DNA from: Planctomycetota bacterium | Lineage (GTDB): Bacteria; Planctomycetota; Phycisphaerae; Sedimentisphaerales; Anaerobacaceae | Length of the DNA: 26,938 nt | Assembly: GCA_003644295.1 (NCBI GenBank) | Contig: QNBZ01000001.1 | Coordinates: 1 to 26,938, forward strand | Reading direction: 5' to 3' | In this document: positions 1 to 9,051 of the stretch, piece after piece | Position numbering within the stretch: position 1 is the first letter of the stretch | Layout of the letters: every line of letters starts with the position of its first letter | Notes under the pieces: model-generated | The model's input: the letters and a program-made list of their open reading frames with translations, nothing else | Database searches by the model: none | What the model was told of the DNA's origin: nothing | Position numbers and translations under genes: made by a program

Positions 1-1369
1 GCCTTGGTCTATATCTATCATCATCAGTCCTTCTGTATTGTCCCATATCAGTCGTAGTACTGTAGTCATAAATAGAAACATTAAAGACAGCTTCTACTTC
101 GTCTGTAAAGAACGGTTCTTTCACATCGAACGTCGAAGTTCTGACAGAAGAGGGATACACAAACTGATTCGCGGAAGGATAACCCCTAATATATGCTGAG
201 AAGCGGATTGAATTAGAAGACCAGAATACATCTCCATAACTAACACCATCAATAGACCAGTCTTTGTCAATGTCTGGCTCGCTTGACAAGTCATCAGTAT
301 AATTGACTGAATTAATGTAACCAACTTTCCACCATTTATCGGAATCTGCATCCGGAACTCGAAAGACCAACCAATACTGAACACCTTCATCAAGAGCAAT
401 AGATGATGCAGGTTGCGCCCAAGAAGATATAGTCCCTTCTTCTGAGATTGGGATATCTTCTGCATACCACATAAATTGTTGTTCGGTAATCTTTTCCTCC
501 GGATGAGCAGAGCCTGAATATACCTCGGCTACCATAAGATATGCTGGTGAGTCCGAATGAGTATATCTTCCTCTAACCGCTGTAAGCACGTTCCGATATA
601 AGCTCGGAGGGGTAGCAAAGGCTTGAGCCGCATATTTGCCGGGAGAGTCTAATGTGATAAATCCAGCTGATGAAGGAGCAAACGCTTCAGGAATTACAGC
701 CTCGAAGTTTTGAGAGCCTATAACCACGACATAGTTTTTAATATTATCATCTGCATGCTCTAATGGAGACATCTTTAGGATATCTTCTTCATTAACCGTA
801 AATTGGACAGCATCTGATACCTTGTAATATTGTAGTTTTCCGTTTTCATCAACATAGAAATGATAGCCGTCAAATTTGGAGATTCTCGATATTGCATCTC
901 CAAGCATCATATTCGAAAGGTCTATGTATTCTATGAATGACCCAGTATCTGGCTCGACGTCAGGAGGCTCAACATAATATCCAGAGCCTGAAGCATATGT
1001 TGCTACGAGCGATGATACAAGATATCCAGAATAAACCTGAGAGTATGTGCAGTTCTGTGGCAAAATAACTCTCCATAAATCATATGTCTTGCCTATACAC
1101 TGAATTCGAAGAATGGGTGAACCGAATAATTCAAGTTGCTTCCTAGAGATGTATCCAGCAAACTCCATTGAGTCTTGAATGTAAATCACAACTGGATTGT
1201 TGACTTCCGTTAACTCGTTTATTGTAGTACCCGAAACCATAATACGAAAGACTGCAGATTTGTAGGAACTCTCATATGAATCCGATATCTCAAGATTCTC
1301 TAAATATGACTCATCAAGATGTAATGCATTCTCAGTCCCGCTATTAATATAGATATCTATCAGACTCAT
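1..1369 (-). CDS. baseplate hub / distal tail protein, 3' end cut by window edge
   Basis: The ATG at 1369 overlaps the TGA of the tape measure gene (ATGA), and the frame stays open for 456 codons to the left edge, so the C-terminus is missing. The protein starts MSLIDIYINSGTENALHLDE. An N-terminal beta-rich part ends in a stretch with FAGYISRKQLELFG and LRIQCIGKTYDLW. A segment around residues 155-180 (LGDAISRISKFDGYHFYVDE, then GKLQYYKV) resembles the barrel domains of gp27/gp44-type baseplate hubs. The later part is rich in aromatic residues and beta-sandwich-like (PAYLMVAEVYSGSA, QYWLVFRVPDAD) and could bind carbohydrate. The position just after the tape measure gene is where distal tail and hub genes normally sit. 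No membrane segment is visible. It probably caps the tail tip and holds the fibres. Assignment as hub rather than another tail-tip protein is inferred. Confidence 0.72.
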   Translation of the reverse strand, partial: MSLIDIYINSGTENALHLDESYLENLEISDSYESSYKSAVFRIMVSGTTINELTEVNNPVVIYIQDSMEFAGYISRKQLELFGSPILRIQCIGKTYDLWRVILPQNCTYSQVYSGYLVSSLVATYASGSGYYVEPPDVEPDTGSFIEYIDLSNMMLGDAISRISKFDGYHFYVDENGKLQYYKVSDAVQFTVNEEDILKMSPLEHADDNIKNYVVVIGSQNFEAVIPEAFAPSSAGFITLDSPGKYAAQAFATPPSLYRNVLTAVRGRYTHSDSPAYLMVAEVYSGSAHPEEKITEQQFMWYAEDIPISEEGTISSWAQPASSIALDEGVQYWLVFRVPDADSDKWWKVGYINSVNYTDDLSSEPDIDKDWSIDGVSYGDVFWSSNSIRFSAYIRGYPSANQFVYPSSVRTSTFDVKEPFFTDEVEAVFNVSIYDYSTTTDMGQYRRTDDDRYRPR

Positions 1370-4300
1370 ACAGCCGTAGCTCTTGCCTTAAACTTCAATT
1401 CATTGAGAAATTCATCGATATTCGTAACGCCTTGGATAATTATGGGACCGTGAATAACATACTCTTCTCTGTTCTCTTCTATTGGTGTTGGTAGTCTTCC
1501 ACCTACATAAGCACCATATTGGAGTTTTAAATCAGGGAAATAACGAGGAATAATTGATTTAAGTAAGCGTTCACCATATCTCCTATACCGACCACCAAGT
1601 GGTATAACAGCCTCCGGTCCAGCCTCACCAAGAAGTGCATTTACAGGTCCCTTAACTATCGCTTTACCTAGCGTTCTCGGATTAAGTGGCTTTGGAATAC
1701 TTCTTGCAGCATTCATAATAGAGGTAGCCACACCAGCTAATCCGCCAAATGCATAAGGCCAAGGTATCTGTCCAGCTTCCATAAGTTCAGCAAGTTTTTT
1801 CCTCATTAGGTCGACAGCAGCTTGTAAACTCTTCGTCGTTGCAATCACCTGCTCTTTCCCTTGTTGAGAAATAGCAACAACTCCCCAATGTCCTAGCGGA
1901 ATTCCACTCCTACCACCTGGACGCACAACATAGGTCTTGATATAATCGACGGGTGTGGCTGCACCACCGCCACCTGCACCTCCGCCTGCACCACCTCCAG
2001 CTCCTCCGCCTGCACCGCCGCCTGCACCACCAGTCATACCTTCTGTAATGGTTCTAATTATCAGCTCAAGAATCCACTTGCCCATCGGTGATTTTGTGAA
2101 ACCTGCTCTTTCAAGCATTTCTGTAACTCTATTGATGAAATTCTGTGTATCCAAGACTGTATCAATAGTGAGCTCAGGATTGTTTGTGTCGAGAATAATC
2201 TGAAGAGCGCGTAATCTTTCTGGAGTGAGATGATTAAGAAATGTATTCCAATCTTCAGAATCCCATTTTGTAATCACATCAACAGATTGGCCTGATAAAC
2301 TCGAAACAGCTTCTAAGAATTGCCTGCGTTTTTCAACTGTCATAGAATTGATGAATGCGTCCCAGTCTTGGTCATCCCAGGAAGTAGTAATACTGAGTGT
2401 AAAGTCCATATCTTGCGAACGCATATATTTCATTAATTCTTGAAAATCACCATGGAAGCCCTTGAGGAGCATATCTGCAAAGTCATATCGGAGAGCGTAT
2501 TGGAATAAAGCTTCACTGCTTTTGTAATAAAGTGATATCATCTCTTTTAGAGTATCATTCATTGTATTGAGGACATTGGTTAAAGATTCTTTCAAGTCTG
2601 CTAATTCAGTAGTGATATCATACATTGCTTCTTCTTGAGAGTATGCATCTTCGACTGCATCAACAAACGCATCAAGAGATTCGACTTGCAATGCTGTTGC
2701 TATTTGAGCAAGAGTCATGCCATCTGCATACTCTCCAGTGATTTCTGCTATCTTCACTAACGCTGCAGCCGCTATCAATTGAGCATCTGTGAATTCGCTG
2801 AGAGAGTCGTAATTCGTCTGATACAGAGTATTCAATGTCTGGAGTATTTCTTCTGCAGTGCTTCCAAAAACATTCGTAAGATTTAAGCGTGATATCAACT
2901 CATCATATATTGATGCAACATTATCAACTTCTCCTGCTTCGTCCTGAAGAGCTCTTGCCAATCTCGCTATTATACCAGCAACACCATCTATTGACTCAGC
3001 TAAATCTTCACTCACTCCGTACATTTCAAGTTCGTAAGAGATGGCTTCTCCAGTGTTATCAATTAAATCTAAGAATTCTTTAATCACTTCAGCCGAAGCA
3101 GCGCCTATTTCTTCTAGGCTTGATACTAGTGGTGTAAGAACATCTTTGAATGCACCTATAGCATCATTCAATTCCTGCTGCGCTTCTCTGTAAGCAATAA
3201 CTATAGAAAGCTCCTCATCAGTAAGGAAGGTAAGTTCATCCAAACCTTCTCCGGTGTTTATATAGTTGTCAACCAGCTGACGCTGTTCTTCATTTAGACG
3301 TTCATAAACTGCAGCCAACTTCGGATTTAATGCAAGTAATTTACCTTTTGCTCTCATCATCTGTGCATATCCGTCTATAAGGTCCTGATTTATCAAACCT
3401 TCTTCTGCAAGTTGTTTGAACAATTCATCAAGTTGCTCATCTTCTCCAGTTCTCAGTTTATAGAGCTTGTATTCAATTTCATAAAGTTTCTTCCTAGCTT
3501 CATATAGTAATTTAGCTTTTTCTGCTAGAGCTCGTTCACCCTTCTCCAATAAGAACTGATATGCCTGCTCTTTAGCTTCAAGCGATGTTATTTCAGCCTC
3601 AATCTGAATATAACGTTCACGAAGGTCTATTAAATCTTCTGCAGTCCTCAGCAAATCCTTCTGCACATCTGTCAGCATCATAATCGTCTTACCTTCCGCA
3701 GTTTCAACTTCTACGCCATGTTCCATTATATATTGCAATTGTCTACGCAATGTTGCCAATTGTTTTGTAGTTTGTGCATTTTGCTCCTCCAATTGCATAC
3801 GCTCTCGCATTGCAGCAAATAATTTATATTCAGCATTTCTAACCTCATTTGATTGAGCACCATAAATTGCAATAGCATTTGCTAAATCCTTAATTGCTTG
3901 CTCTTCTTCTCTCAATGCAGCATTTAATTCATTTTGAGCAACGAATAATTCATAAGACTGCTGAGCCATATCTTCGAGTAGTCCAACAATCTTATCGAAA
4001 GGACCTGGCAAAGCTCTCATAGCCTGTAGGAAGTTCTTAAGAGAAGTTAAGAAGTCTTTCCGTGCATCCTCAGCTTCACGCTCTGCTTGGACATATGTCT
4101 CTACAGCTTCTCTCACTCGTCTATAATCATCAGCGGCGGTACGAAGAACATCATTTAATGCACTTTGAGTATGCGCTAGCCTGTCATTAGCTTCTCTTAA
4201 TCTAGATACAGAATAACTGAGTCCAACTAACTCTCCGGCAAGCGGACCAAGAATTTTAGCAGCTTCAAAATATGTGGTCTTGAATATCTCTATGAAGGCA

Positions 4301-6381
4301 TCTTTGATTTCCTGATACATCCTCATATCAACTGGATAATATCCACCGGTATATATCACGTTCCATGCAAGTGTAACAACTCCTTCGACTGATACTTCTT
4401 TACCGAGTCTCTTCTCTAATTCGCTAGCAACTTCTTGCCAGACATCCATGTAATCTCTTGCATTCTCAACCATATGTCTAAATGCATGCTTTGCAGCTTC
4501 GTCCATATTTTTCGTCTCTCTCAGATATCTATTGCCAACTTGAATTATTGAATTCCTCCATTCCTCAGAGAAATGAATACTTTCGAGTAGAGTGAGATTC
4601 AGACTCCTAAGTTCATCTTTTGCTTTTCTTGCCGAGCTGCCGAAGAGAATAAAGTAGCTAACTGCGGTGCCTAATGCAATGAGAAGTAGTGTGATAGGAT
4701 TCTTGAGCATTGCCGCATTAAGTGCTCTTTGTGAAAGTGCGGCAGCACCTGTCGCAGCAGCAAGCGTCTGTTGAGCTTTAGCATATAATTCGGCTGCTAT
4801 AGCTGCTTGGAATGTAATTTTCGCATTTCTACTCAATGCAGCAGCTTGAAGGAGCTGGAGACCTATGACGTATTTAGTCATGAAGGAGACGACAGCCATT
4901 GCAGCCTTGTAACCAATCAAAAGCGAAATAAGAATCTTGAGTGGAGGAAGAACTACAGTCTTCCATTTTCTGAAGCCTGCTGATATAGCTTCTATCATTG
5001 GAACAACCTTTGCTCTTATTATACTAGCACCCCACTCGAACATTGGAATGAGTGATTGTCCTAGAGTGATAGAAGCAGCTTGAAGAGCATTAGAAAGCTT
5101 AACTAATGCACCCCAAAGAGTCCTCTCCTGATATTTTGCAACCGATTCTGTGATTCCCTGAGACATTTCGAGCATCGCTGCAAACCGTGCAACATCATCA
5201 GCTGCATCGACGAGAACCATTGCAGATGCAGCCGTCCTAGCCCTGAACATTGCAGCAGCTTCTGTTGCACCAAAACCAGCAGCCTTAAGCTTATAAAGTA
5301 TCTCAACTAAATTATAGTATTTTGGATTTACATCATCTGCAGTAAGTCCTAATTGCTCAAGAGCTTCAGCCGCTTGGTCTGTCGGCTTTAGCAATCTGGT
5401 GAGTATCATATTGAGCCTCTGTCCTGCTTGTGAACCCTCTAAACCTCTATCAACCAATGCCGATACTGCAGCTACGGTTTCTTCGAGAGATAGACCTAAA
5501 GAGCCTGCAGTTGCACCAACATATTTCATAGCTTCTCGTAATCTTTGGAAGTTCATGAAAGACTTTGTTATAGCTGCGGTGAATACATCGACTACTCTTG
5601 CAGTTTCTGACATATCAAGATTGAATGATTTCAATACGGTGAGAACTGCATATGTGGCATCTTCTAATGAAGTTTGGGTTGCAGCAGCATAGTTAAGAAT
5701 TGGGATGAGTTCCTTCTTTGTAAGCTTGGAAACATCATAACCAGCTGATGCAATCTGATAGAAAGCCTTAGCAACATCAGTAGCTGAGAAAACTGTTTCC
5801 TTAGAGAGAGTCAGTGCAAGCTTTGAAAGGTGGTCAACAACTTCATCGAATGCATCGCCAAGATAACCAGAGATTGTCGCAGCATTAACTATTGCTCTCT
5901 GGAATTCTTTAGTGCTTTCAGCCATCTCTCTGAATCCTCGAACAATTGACATTACTAGTTGTACACCAATTGTGAATGTGATATAGTGAGCAATCTTTGC
6001 AATCAAATTCCTAAAGGAGAAGATGATTCTGAGTGTTCCCAATATGGATTCTCGAGACCTGCGATACATCATAGAAAATGCTGCTGGCAGCTCTTTGCTG
6101 ATATCCGTTTTCATCTTTTGTGTTGCCTCTCTGGTCTTTTCTGCGGCTTTATCAATTGCGATTTGAGCTTTAGCAGTAGACTGCGCAGCAGCTTTAGTTA
6201 TATTCTTTACAGCCTTCTCAAATTGCTGTGCAGTGACTCCGAATGGTTTAAAACCTGCTGCGATTTCTTTAGAGATGGCATTAAGTCCAGCTTGGAGTAC
6301 TTTTCTAAATTGCTTTAGCTGTCCTGCAATTCCTCGGAAATCGAGGACTAATCTAACCGATAATTCACCAAGGGAAGGCAT
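1366..6381 (-). CDS. tail tape measure protein (TP901-type core)
   Basis: This 1671-residue protein sets tail length and is expected inside the tail tube. Residues about 160-420 carry the TP901 tape measure core pattern (ATDVAKAFYQIASAGYD, then AVSALVDRGLEGSQAGQRLN). The N-terminal 110 residues are a charged helical segment. Hydrophobic stretches lie near residues 130-150 and 560-580 (ITLLLIALGTAVSYFILFG). Long coiled-coil-like sequence fills roughly 740-1050. A Gly/Ala low-complexity linker covers 1451-1473. The C-terminal GEAGPEAVIPLGG near 1583-1595 is a motif common in tape measure C-termini. At about 0.15 nm per residue the tail would be near 250 nm. A 161-base gap precedes the gene, the longest in the window. 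In most siphoviruses the chaperone lies directly upstream; here it is 11 kb away. The ATG at 6381 has only a weak upstream purine stretch (GATGGAT). Confidence 0.97.
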   Translation of the reverse strand: MPSLGELSVRLVLDFRGIAGQLKQFRKVLQAGLNAISKEIAAGFKPFGVTAQQFEKAVKNITKAAAQSTAKAQIAIDKAAEKTREATQKMKTDISKELPAAFSMMYRRSRESILGTLRIIFSFRNLIAKIAHYITFTIGVQLVMSIVRGFREMAESTKEFQRAIVNAATISGYLGDAFDEVVDHLSKLALTLSKETVFSATDVAKAFYQIASAGYDVSKLTKKELIPILNYAAATQTSLEDATYAVLTVLKSFNLDMSETARVVDVFTAAITKSFMNFQRLREAMKYVGATAGSLGLSLEETVAAVSALVDRGLEGSQAGQRLNMILTRLLKPTDQAAEALEQLGLTADDVNPKYYNLVEILYKLKAAGFGATEAAAMFRARTAASAMVLVDAADDVARFAAMLEMSQGITESVAKYQERTLWGALVKLSNALQAASITLGQSLIPMFEWGASIIRAKVVPMIEAISAGFRKWKTVVLPPLKILISLLIGYKAAMAVVSFMTKYVIGLQLLQAAALSRNAKITFQAAIAAELYAKAQQTLAAATGAAALSQRALNAAMLKNPITLLLIALGTAVSYFILFGSSARKAKDELRSLNLTLLESIHFSEEWRNSIIQVGNRYLRETKNMDEAAKHAFRHMVENARDYMDVWQEVASELEKRLGKEVSVEGVVTLAWNVIYTGGYYPVDMRMYQEIKDAFIEIFKTTYFEAAKILGPLAGELVGLSYSVSRLREANDRLAHTQSALNDVLRTAADDYRRVREAVETYVQAEREAEDARKDFLTSLKNFLQAMRALPGPFDKIVGLLEDMAQQSYELFVAQNELNAALREEEQAIKDLANAIAIYGAQSNEVRNAEYKLFAAMRERMQLEEQNAQTTKQLATLRRQLQYIMEHGVEVETAEGKTIMMLTDVQKDLLRTAEDLIDLRERYIQIEAEITSLEAKEQAYQFLLEKGERALAEKAKLLYEARKKLYEIEYKLYKLRTGEDEQLDELFKQLAEEGLINQDLIDGYAQMMRAKGKLLALNPKLAAVYERLNEEQRQLVDNYINTGEGLDELTFLTDEELSIVIAYREAQQELNDAIGAFKDVLTPLVSSLEEIGAASAEVIKEFLDLIDNTGEAISYELEMYGVSEDLAESIDGVAGIIARLARALQDEAGEVDNVASIYDELISRLNLTNVFGSTAEEILQTLNTLYQTNYDSLSEFTDAQLIAAAALVKIAEITGEYADGMTLAQIATALQVESLDAFVDAVEDAYSQEEAMYDITTELADLKESLTNVLNTMNDTLKEMISLYYKSSEALFQYALRYDFADMLLKGFHGDFQELMKYMRSQDMDFTLSITTSWDDQDWDAFINSMTVEKRRQFLEAVSSLSGQSVDVITKWDSEDWNTFLNHLTPERLRALQIILDTNNPELTIDTVLDTQNFINRVTEMLERAGFTKSPMGKWILELIIRTITEGMTGGAGGGAGGGAGGGAGGGAGGGGAATPVDYIKTYVVRPGGRSGIPLGHWGVVAISQQGKEQVIATTKSLQAAVDLMRKKLAELMEAGQIPWPYAFGGLAGVATSIMNAARSIPKPLNPRTLGKAIVKGPVNALLGEAGPEAVIPLGGRYRRYGERLLKSIIPRYFPDLKLQYGAYVGGRLPTPIEENREEYVIHGPIIIQGVTNIDEFLNELKFKARATAV
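1963..2031 (-). repeat. 12-base tandem repeat encoding a Gly-Gly-Gly-Ala linker in the tape measure protein
   Basis: About six tandem 12-base units (GGNGGNGGNGCN on the coding strand) encode 23 residues made only of Gly and Ala, residues 1451-1473 of the tape measure protein. The region is much richer in GC than its surroundings. It separates the long helical body from the C-terminal domain with the GEAGPEAVIPL motif and probably acts as a flexible hinge. Short GC-rich tandem units are prone to slippage, so copy number may vary between relatives. Confidence 0.8.
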
Positions 6382-6542
6382 AATCCATCACAATATTCAG
6401 GAAATTGTCGTAGAAGGCACAGAAATGGCCGTAGGGACGTTTTTCGTCTTTACGAATATAATATGTCTCGGAGGTGCTCGAACTCGTCCCAGAACGCAAA
6501 TATGACGCTTTTAAAGGCATTTCTGGAGACATTTTGAGCCTA
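6382..6542 (-). other. 161-base gap upstream of the tape measure gene, with a doubtful 55-codon ORF
   Basis: This is the longest gap in the window. The upstream gene ends in tandem stops TAA TAG. An ATG at 6532 opens a 55-codon frame (MSPEMPLKASYLRSG to MDYAFPW) that ends at 6365, overlapping the tape measure start by 17 bases in another frame. It has no convincing ribosome binding site and I do not recognise the product. A second open stretch follows the tandem stops in the upstream gene's frame and contains VIFAFWDEFEHLRDILYS before its own stop. TATA-like A/T stretches (TTTAAAA near 6510; ATATTATAT near 6460, coding strand) would suit an archaeal promoter for the tape measure and hub genes, but no BRE or start site can be defined. 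The gap may hold a promoter, a leader, or the remains of a gene. Confidence 0.4.
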
Positions 6543-6851
6543 TTATTCAATTTCGACAAGCTGAAAGACTTCACGCTGAATTATTTGTCCAGAACCAAGT
6601 GCACCACCAAGGAGAGACCATCCAGACCACTCTACTGTGTATAGACCGAGCATCGCATTAGAAGATGTTTCGATGAAATAGTAGTATTTACCAACATCAG
6701 ATTTGAATGGTACGGCATTATCCACTAGTTTGGTTCCATCTGGTTTATAAACGTTAAGTCTTGGATAGAGAGGGTCAACTAACTGACCAGATGATTTAAA
6801 CTCTGCAGTTACTTTGATGGTTGTTCCGCGTTCGTAACAGTTATAAACCAT
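6543..6851 (-). CDS. small Ig-like beta-sandwich tail or decoration protein
   Basis: The 102-residue product begins MVYNCYERGTTIKVTAEF. It shows alternating beta strands with the turn motif NVYKPDGTKL, then a strand pair GKYYYFIETS and GLYTVEWSG, ending in REVFQLVEIE. This layout resembles small Ig-like modules found in phage baseplates and fibres (for example, N-terminal BppU-like domains), in which a polymer-like strand pattern supports protein-protein contact. There is no signal peptide or membrane segment. It sits 22 bases after the 14-residue-repeat protein and ahead of the tape measure gene, at the end of the surface-protein block. A structural role is likely. The specific partner is unknown, and I do not recognise a named family with confidence. 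Confidence 0.6.
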   Translation of the reverse strand: MVYNCYERGTTIKVTAEFKSSGQLVDPLYPRLNVYKPDGTKLVDNAVPFKSDVGKYYYFIETSSNAMLGLYTVEWSGWSLLGGALGSGQIIQREVFQLVEIE

Positions 6852-6873
6852 ATCTTCTTAGAGATATTGACAT

Positions 6874-9051
6874 CTAACAGACTGCAGACGCACGTGCAGA
6901 TATTTCCATAATTGGTGACATGGATGTTTCAACTGTATCAATGAAACCGCGTCTGAAGATGTAGACTGTGAACGTATGAGATGCATAGTTTGGTCCTGCG
7001 AGAATTGTCTGAAACGTGTAACTCCGTAGCGGAGCTTCAGGCACAAGATAGGAGTTGATATTATAGGCAATAGAGTATCTCCCTTGAAGAACAGCATCAA
7101 GAACAGCCTGTCTAGCAATTCCCAGTTTTAGGAGTATAGACGCAATCCTATATGTCTCTGAATACGTCTTTAGGAGAAGTGAATCAATGTTTAGTGTTTT
7201 AGAGTTTCGTCTGACTATTAGGGAATCATATGGATAGTTTAAAGAATTAACTGTTATAGCTATCATATTGAAGGGATATGATTGAAGAGTTTCGCGAGAC
7301 ATTATAGCATCAAGGTATATGGAAACAAAGTTTGCAGCTCCAATAACTGCATCGAATCTATGATGTTTTTCCATCTCTATAGAAAGGATGGCGTCTAATA
7401 TTTGTTGAATAGAGATATTGGTAGCCATTAGGAGTGCGTTAATAAACAAGGAACTGCTTTTAATGCCAGATAGTATTACATCGAGAGTGTGTTCTTTACC
7501 GAGAAGAGTGGAAAGAGTAGTGATAAGATGGTAGGATTCTGACATTCTCTTTTGAGTTATTGCATCAATAAGTGAATGTATAGTCTTTGCCGCTTGTAGA
7601 CTCGTATCAAATGGAAGGCTCAATGATTTTAGCGTCTGCAACATTGCATCGATATCGAGCTCTTTTGCATTTATCTGAGAGAGCAGTGAATTGAGAAGAT
7701 ATTCAACTTCAACATTTTGAATTTCACTAATCGCATCAAGTATATAAGAGCGTACGGAAGTTTGTTCTAGAATCGAGTCGAGATACATTGAGACAAATGC
7801 TGCAGCTCCTACGATTGTATCGAATCTGTATTTAGTTGATGTCGTTTTAGATAGAACCGCATCAAAGACATGCTCGATTGAAACAGTCGGTATTGAAAGA
7901 AGTGCATCTAAGAACATTGAAGTTGACTTATATGCAGACAGCAGTGTGTTGAGAAGATATTCCTTGCCTAAAAGTTTCTGAAGAGCAACAATAATATTGT
8001 AGGTTCTTTTAGTCTTCTGTTGCGTCAGTGCATCAAACAAAAGAGAAATCATCTTTGTTGCTTTTAATCTTGTATCAAAGGAAATGTTCAGTTCATTAAG
8101 AGCTTGGAGGATAGAATCAATATTGAGTTCTTCAACATTAGTTTGCTGAAGAAGAGCATCCAATAGCTGTTCAACTTCTAGATTTTGGAGCTCAGCTATT
8201 GCCTGTAGTACGTATGATTTCATCGTTGTCTTTTGCAGGATAGTATTGAGATAATGTTCTGCAAAATTTGACGCACCAACAACGGATTGGAAGCGATACA
8301 TCAATGATTGAACTCCAAGAATAAGCGTATCAATTGAATGTGTCACTTCTTGATTCAGGATAGACAGGAAGGAATCAATCTTTGTGGCAAGAGTATATGT
8401 CTTAAAGATGAGAGCCGAGATATCATGAGATAAAGATGCTGTGCGCTGTAGGAGAGTATTGAATACATGTGATATTGATTTTGTCACCTGAATTAACGTG
8501 TCTATCTTGCTCTTTATATCAAATGTCTTCTCAAGAATGGCAGACAGGTCGTAGGACGCTAACAGATTTCTCAACTCAAGGAGGGTGGAAAGAACTTGCG
8601 AGAGGATATACTCACCTTGCAATAAGGCATCAATAGCCTGCTCTTTGGTTATATTTGGCTGCATAATAATTGTATCAATTTCTTCCGATAATGCCTTGGT
8701 TTGCTGCAATATCGTATCAATCTCAGCAGTAATAGGCGTTGTTTGCTGCAGGAGAGAGTCCAAAGAGTGCTGAATGGCATAGAGTTTAGAAAGGAGTGTA
8801 TCATAATCACAAGCAATCTCCTTGGTTTCTTGGAGAATCGCATCAAGCTTTTTGGAAAGATAAAACGTTTTTTGAAAGAGCGAATTAATTGCATAATGCT
8901 TCTTTTCAAGAGATTGAAGGAGGGATGAAAATGTATGCTGCTTTAAGTTGATTTGTTCAAGAAGCGTATCAATAGAATAGTCTGTAAACTGGCGATTAAA
9001 GTATGAATAATCAAACCGTCCTGTATCAAATAATGCGGAATAAACCGTCAT
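6874..9051 (-). CDS. 725-residue protein made of about 47 tandem 14-residue repeats
   Basis: The ATG at 9051 overlaps the preceding stop (ATGA); a TTG at 9060 is less likely. From about residue 25 to 690 the protein consists of tandem 14-residue units (occasionally 15) with consensus aromatic-x-[FIL]-D-[AST]-[IL]-L followed by seven variable, mostly polar residues; examples are HSLDSLLQQTTPIT and HVFDAVLSKTTSTK. I count about 17 units, then two superrepeats of 11 units (156 residues each), then about 8 more. The last 25 residues (after YIFRRGFID) leave the pattern. No signal peptide, membrane segment or catalytic motif is seen. Similar 14-residue repeats of the type YTIDALLKKTFTKT occur, from memory, in other uncharacterised phage-like proteins. 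Its place among fibre and Ig-like genes suggests an elongated fibre or stalk, but function is unknown. Confidence 0.85.
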   Translation of the reverse strand: MTVYSALFDTGRFDYSYFNRQFTDYSIDTLLEQINLKQHTFSSLLQSLEKKHYAINSLFQKTFYLSKKLDAILQETKEIACDYDTLLSKLYAIQHSLDSLLQQTTPITAEIDTILQQTKALSEEIDTIIMQPNITKEQAIDALLQGEYILSQVLSTLLELRNLLASYDLSAILEKTFDIKSKIDTLIQVTKSISHVFNTLLQRTASLSHDISALIFKTYTLATKIDSFLSILNQEVTHSIDTLILGVQSLMYRFQSVVGASNFAEHYLNTILQKTTMKSYVLQAIAELQNLEVEQLLDALLQQTNVEELNIDSILQALNELNISFDTRLKATKMISLLFDALTQQKTKRTYNIIVALQKLLGKEYLLNTLLSAYKSTSMFLDALLSIPTVSIEHVFDAVLSKTTSTKYRFDTIVGAAAFVSMYLDSILEQTSVRSYILDAISEIQNVEVEYLLNSLLSQINAKELDIDAMLQTLKSLSLPFDTSLQAAKTIHSLIDAITQKRMSESYHLITTLSTLLGKEHTLDVILSGIKSSSLFINALLMATNISIQQILDAILSIEMEKHHRFDAVIGAANFVSIYLDAIMSRETLQSYPFNMIAITVNSLNYPYDSLIVRRNSKTLNIDSLLLKTYSETYRIASILLKLGIARQAVLDAVLQGRYSIAYNINSYLVPEAPLRSYTFQTILAGPNYASHTFTVYIFRRGFIDTVETSMSPIMEISARASAVC
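7321..7788 (-). repeat. superrepeat copy 2 (468 bases)
   Basis: This copy runs from MYLDSILEQ to HRFDAVIGAANFVS. It matches copy 1 unit for unit, for example YVLQAIAELQNLEVE against YILDAISEIQNVEVE, and YNIIVALQKLLGKE against YHLITTLSTLLGKE. A third, incomplete copy seems to start after 7321 (IYLDAIMSRETLQS) and loses the pattern within a few units. Confidence 0.85.
7789..8256 (-). repeat. superrepeat copy 1 (468 bases, 11 x 14-residue units)
   Basis: On the coding strand this copy runs from HYLNTILQ to YRFDTIVGAAAFVS, 156 codons. Anchor motifs GASNF, GAAAF and GAANF (Phe codons at 8263, 7795 and 7327) are spaced exactly 468 bases apart, showing an in-frame duplication of eleven 14-residue units. 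Two of the eleven units are 15 residues long (the second and ninth), and these occupy the same positions in both copies, which supports block duplication rather than independent drift. Confidence 0.85.

Noticed and set aside
1955..2203. Plus-strand Pro-rich ORF opposite the Gly/Ala linker
   Set aside because: It is the complement of the Gly/Ala repeat in the tape measure gene; it has no binding site and breaks into unrelated sequence.
6436..6448. GACG-TTTTT-CGTC hairpin in the gap before the tape measure gene
   Set aside because: The stem has only four pairs and no U-run follows on the transcribed strand, so it is not a credible terminator.
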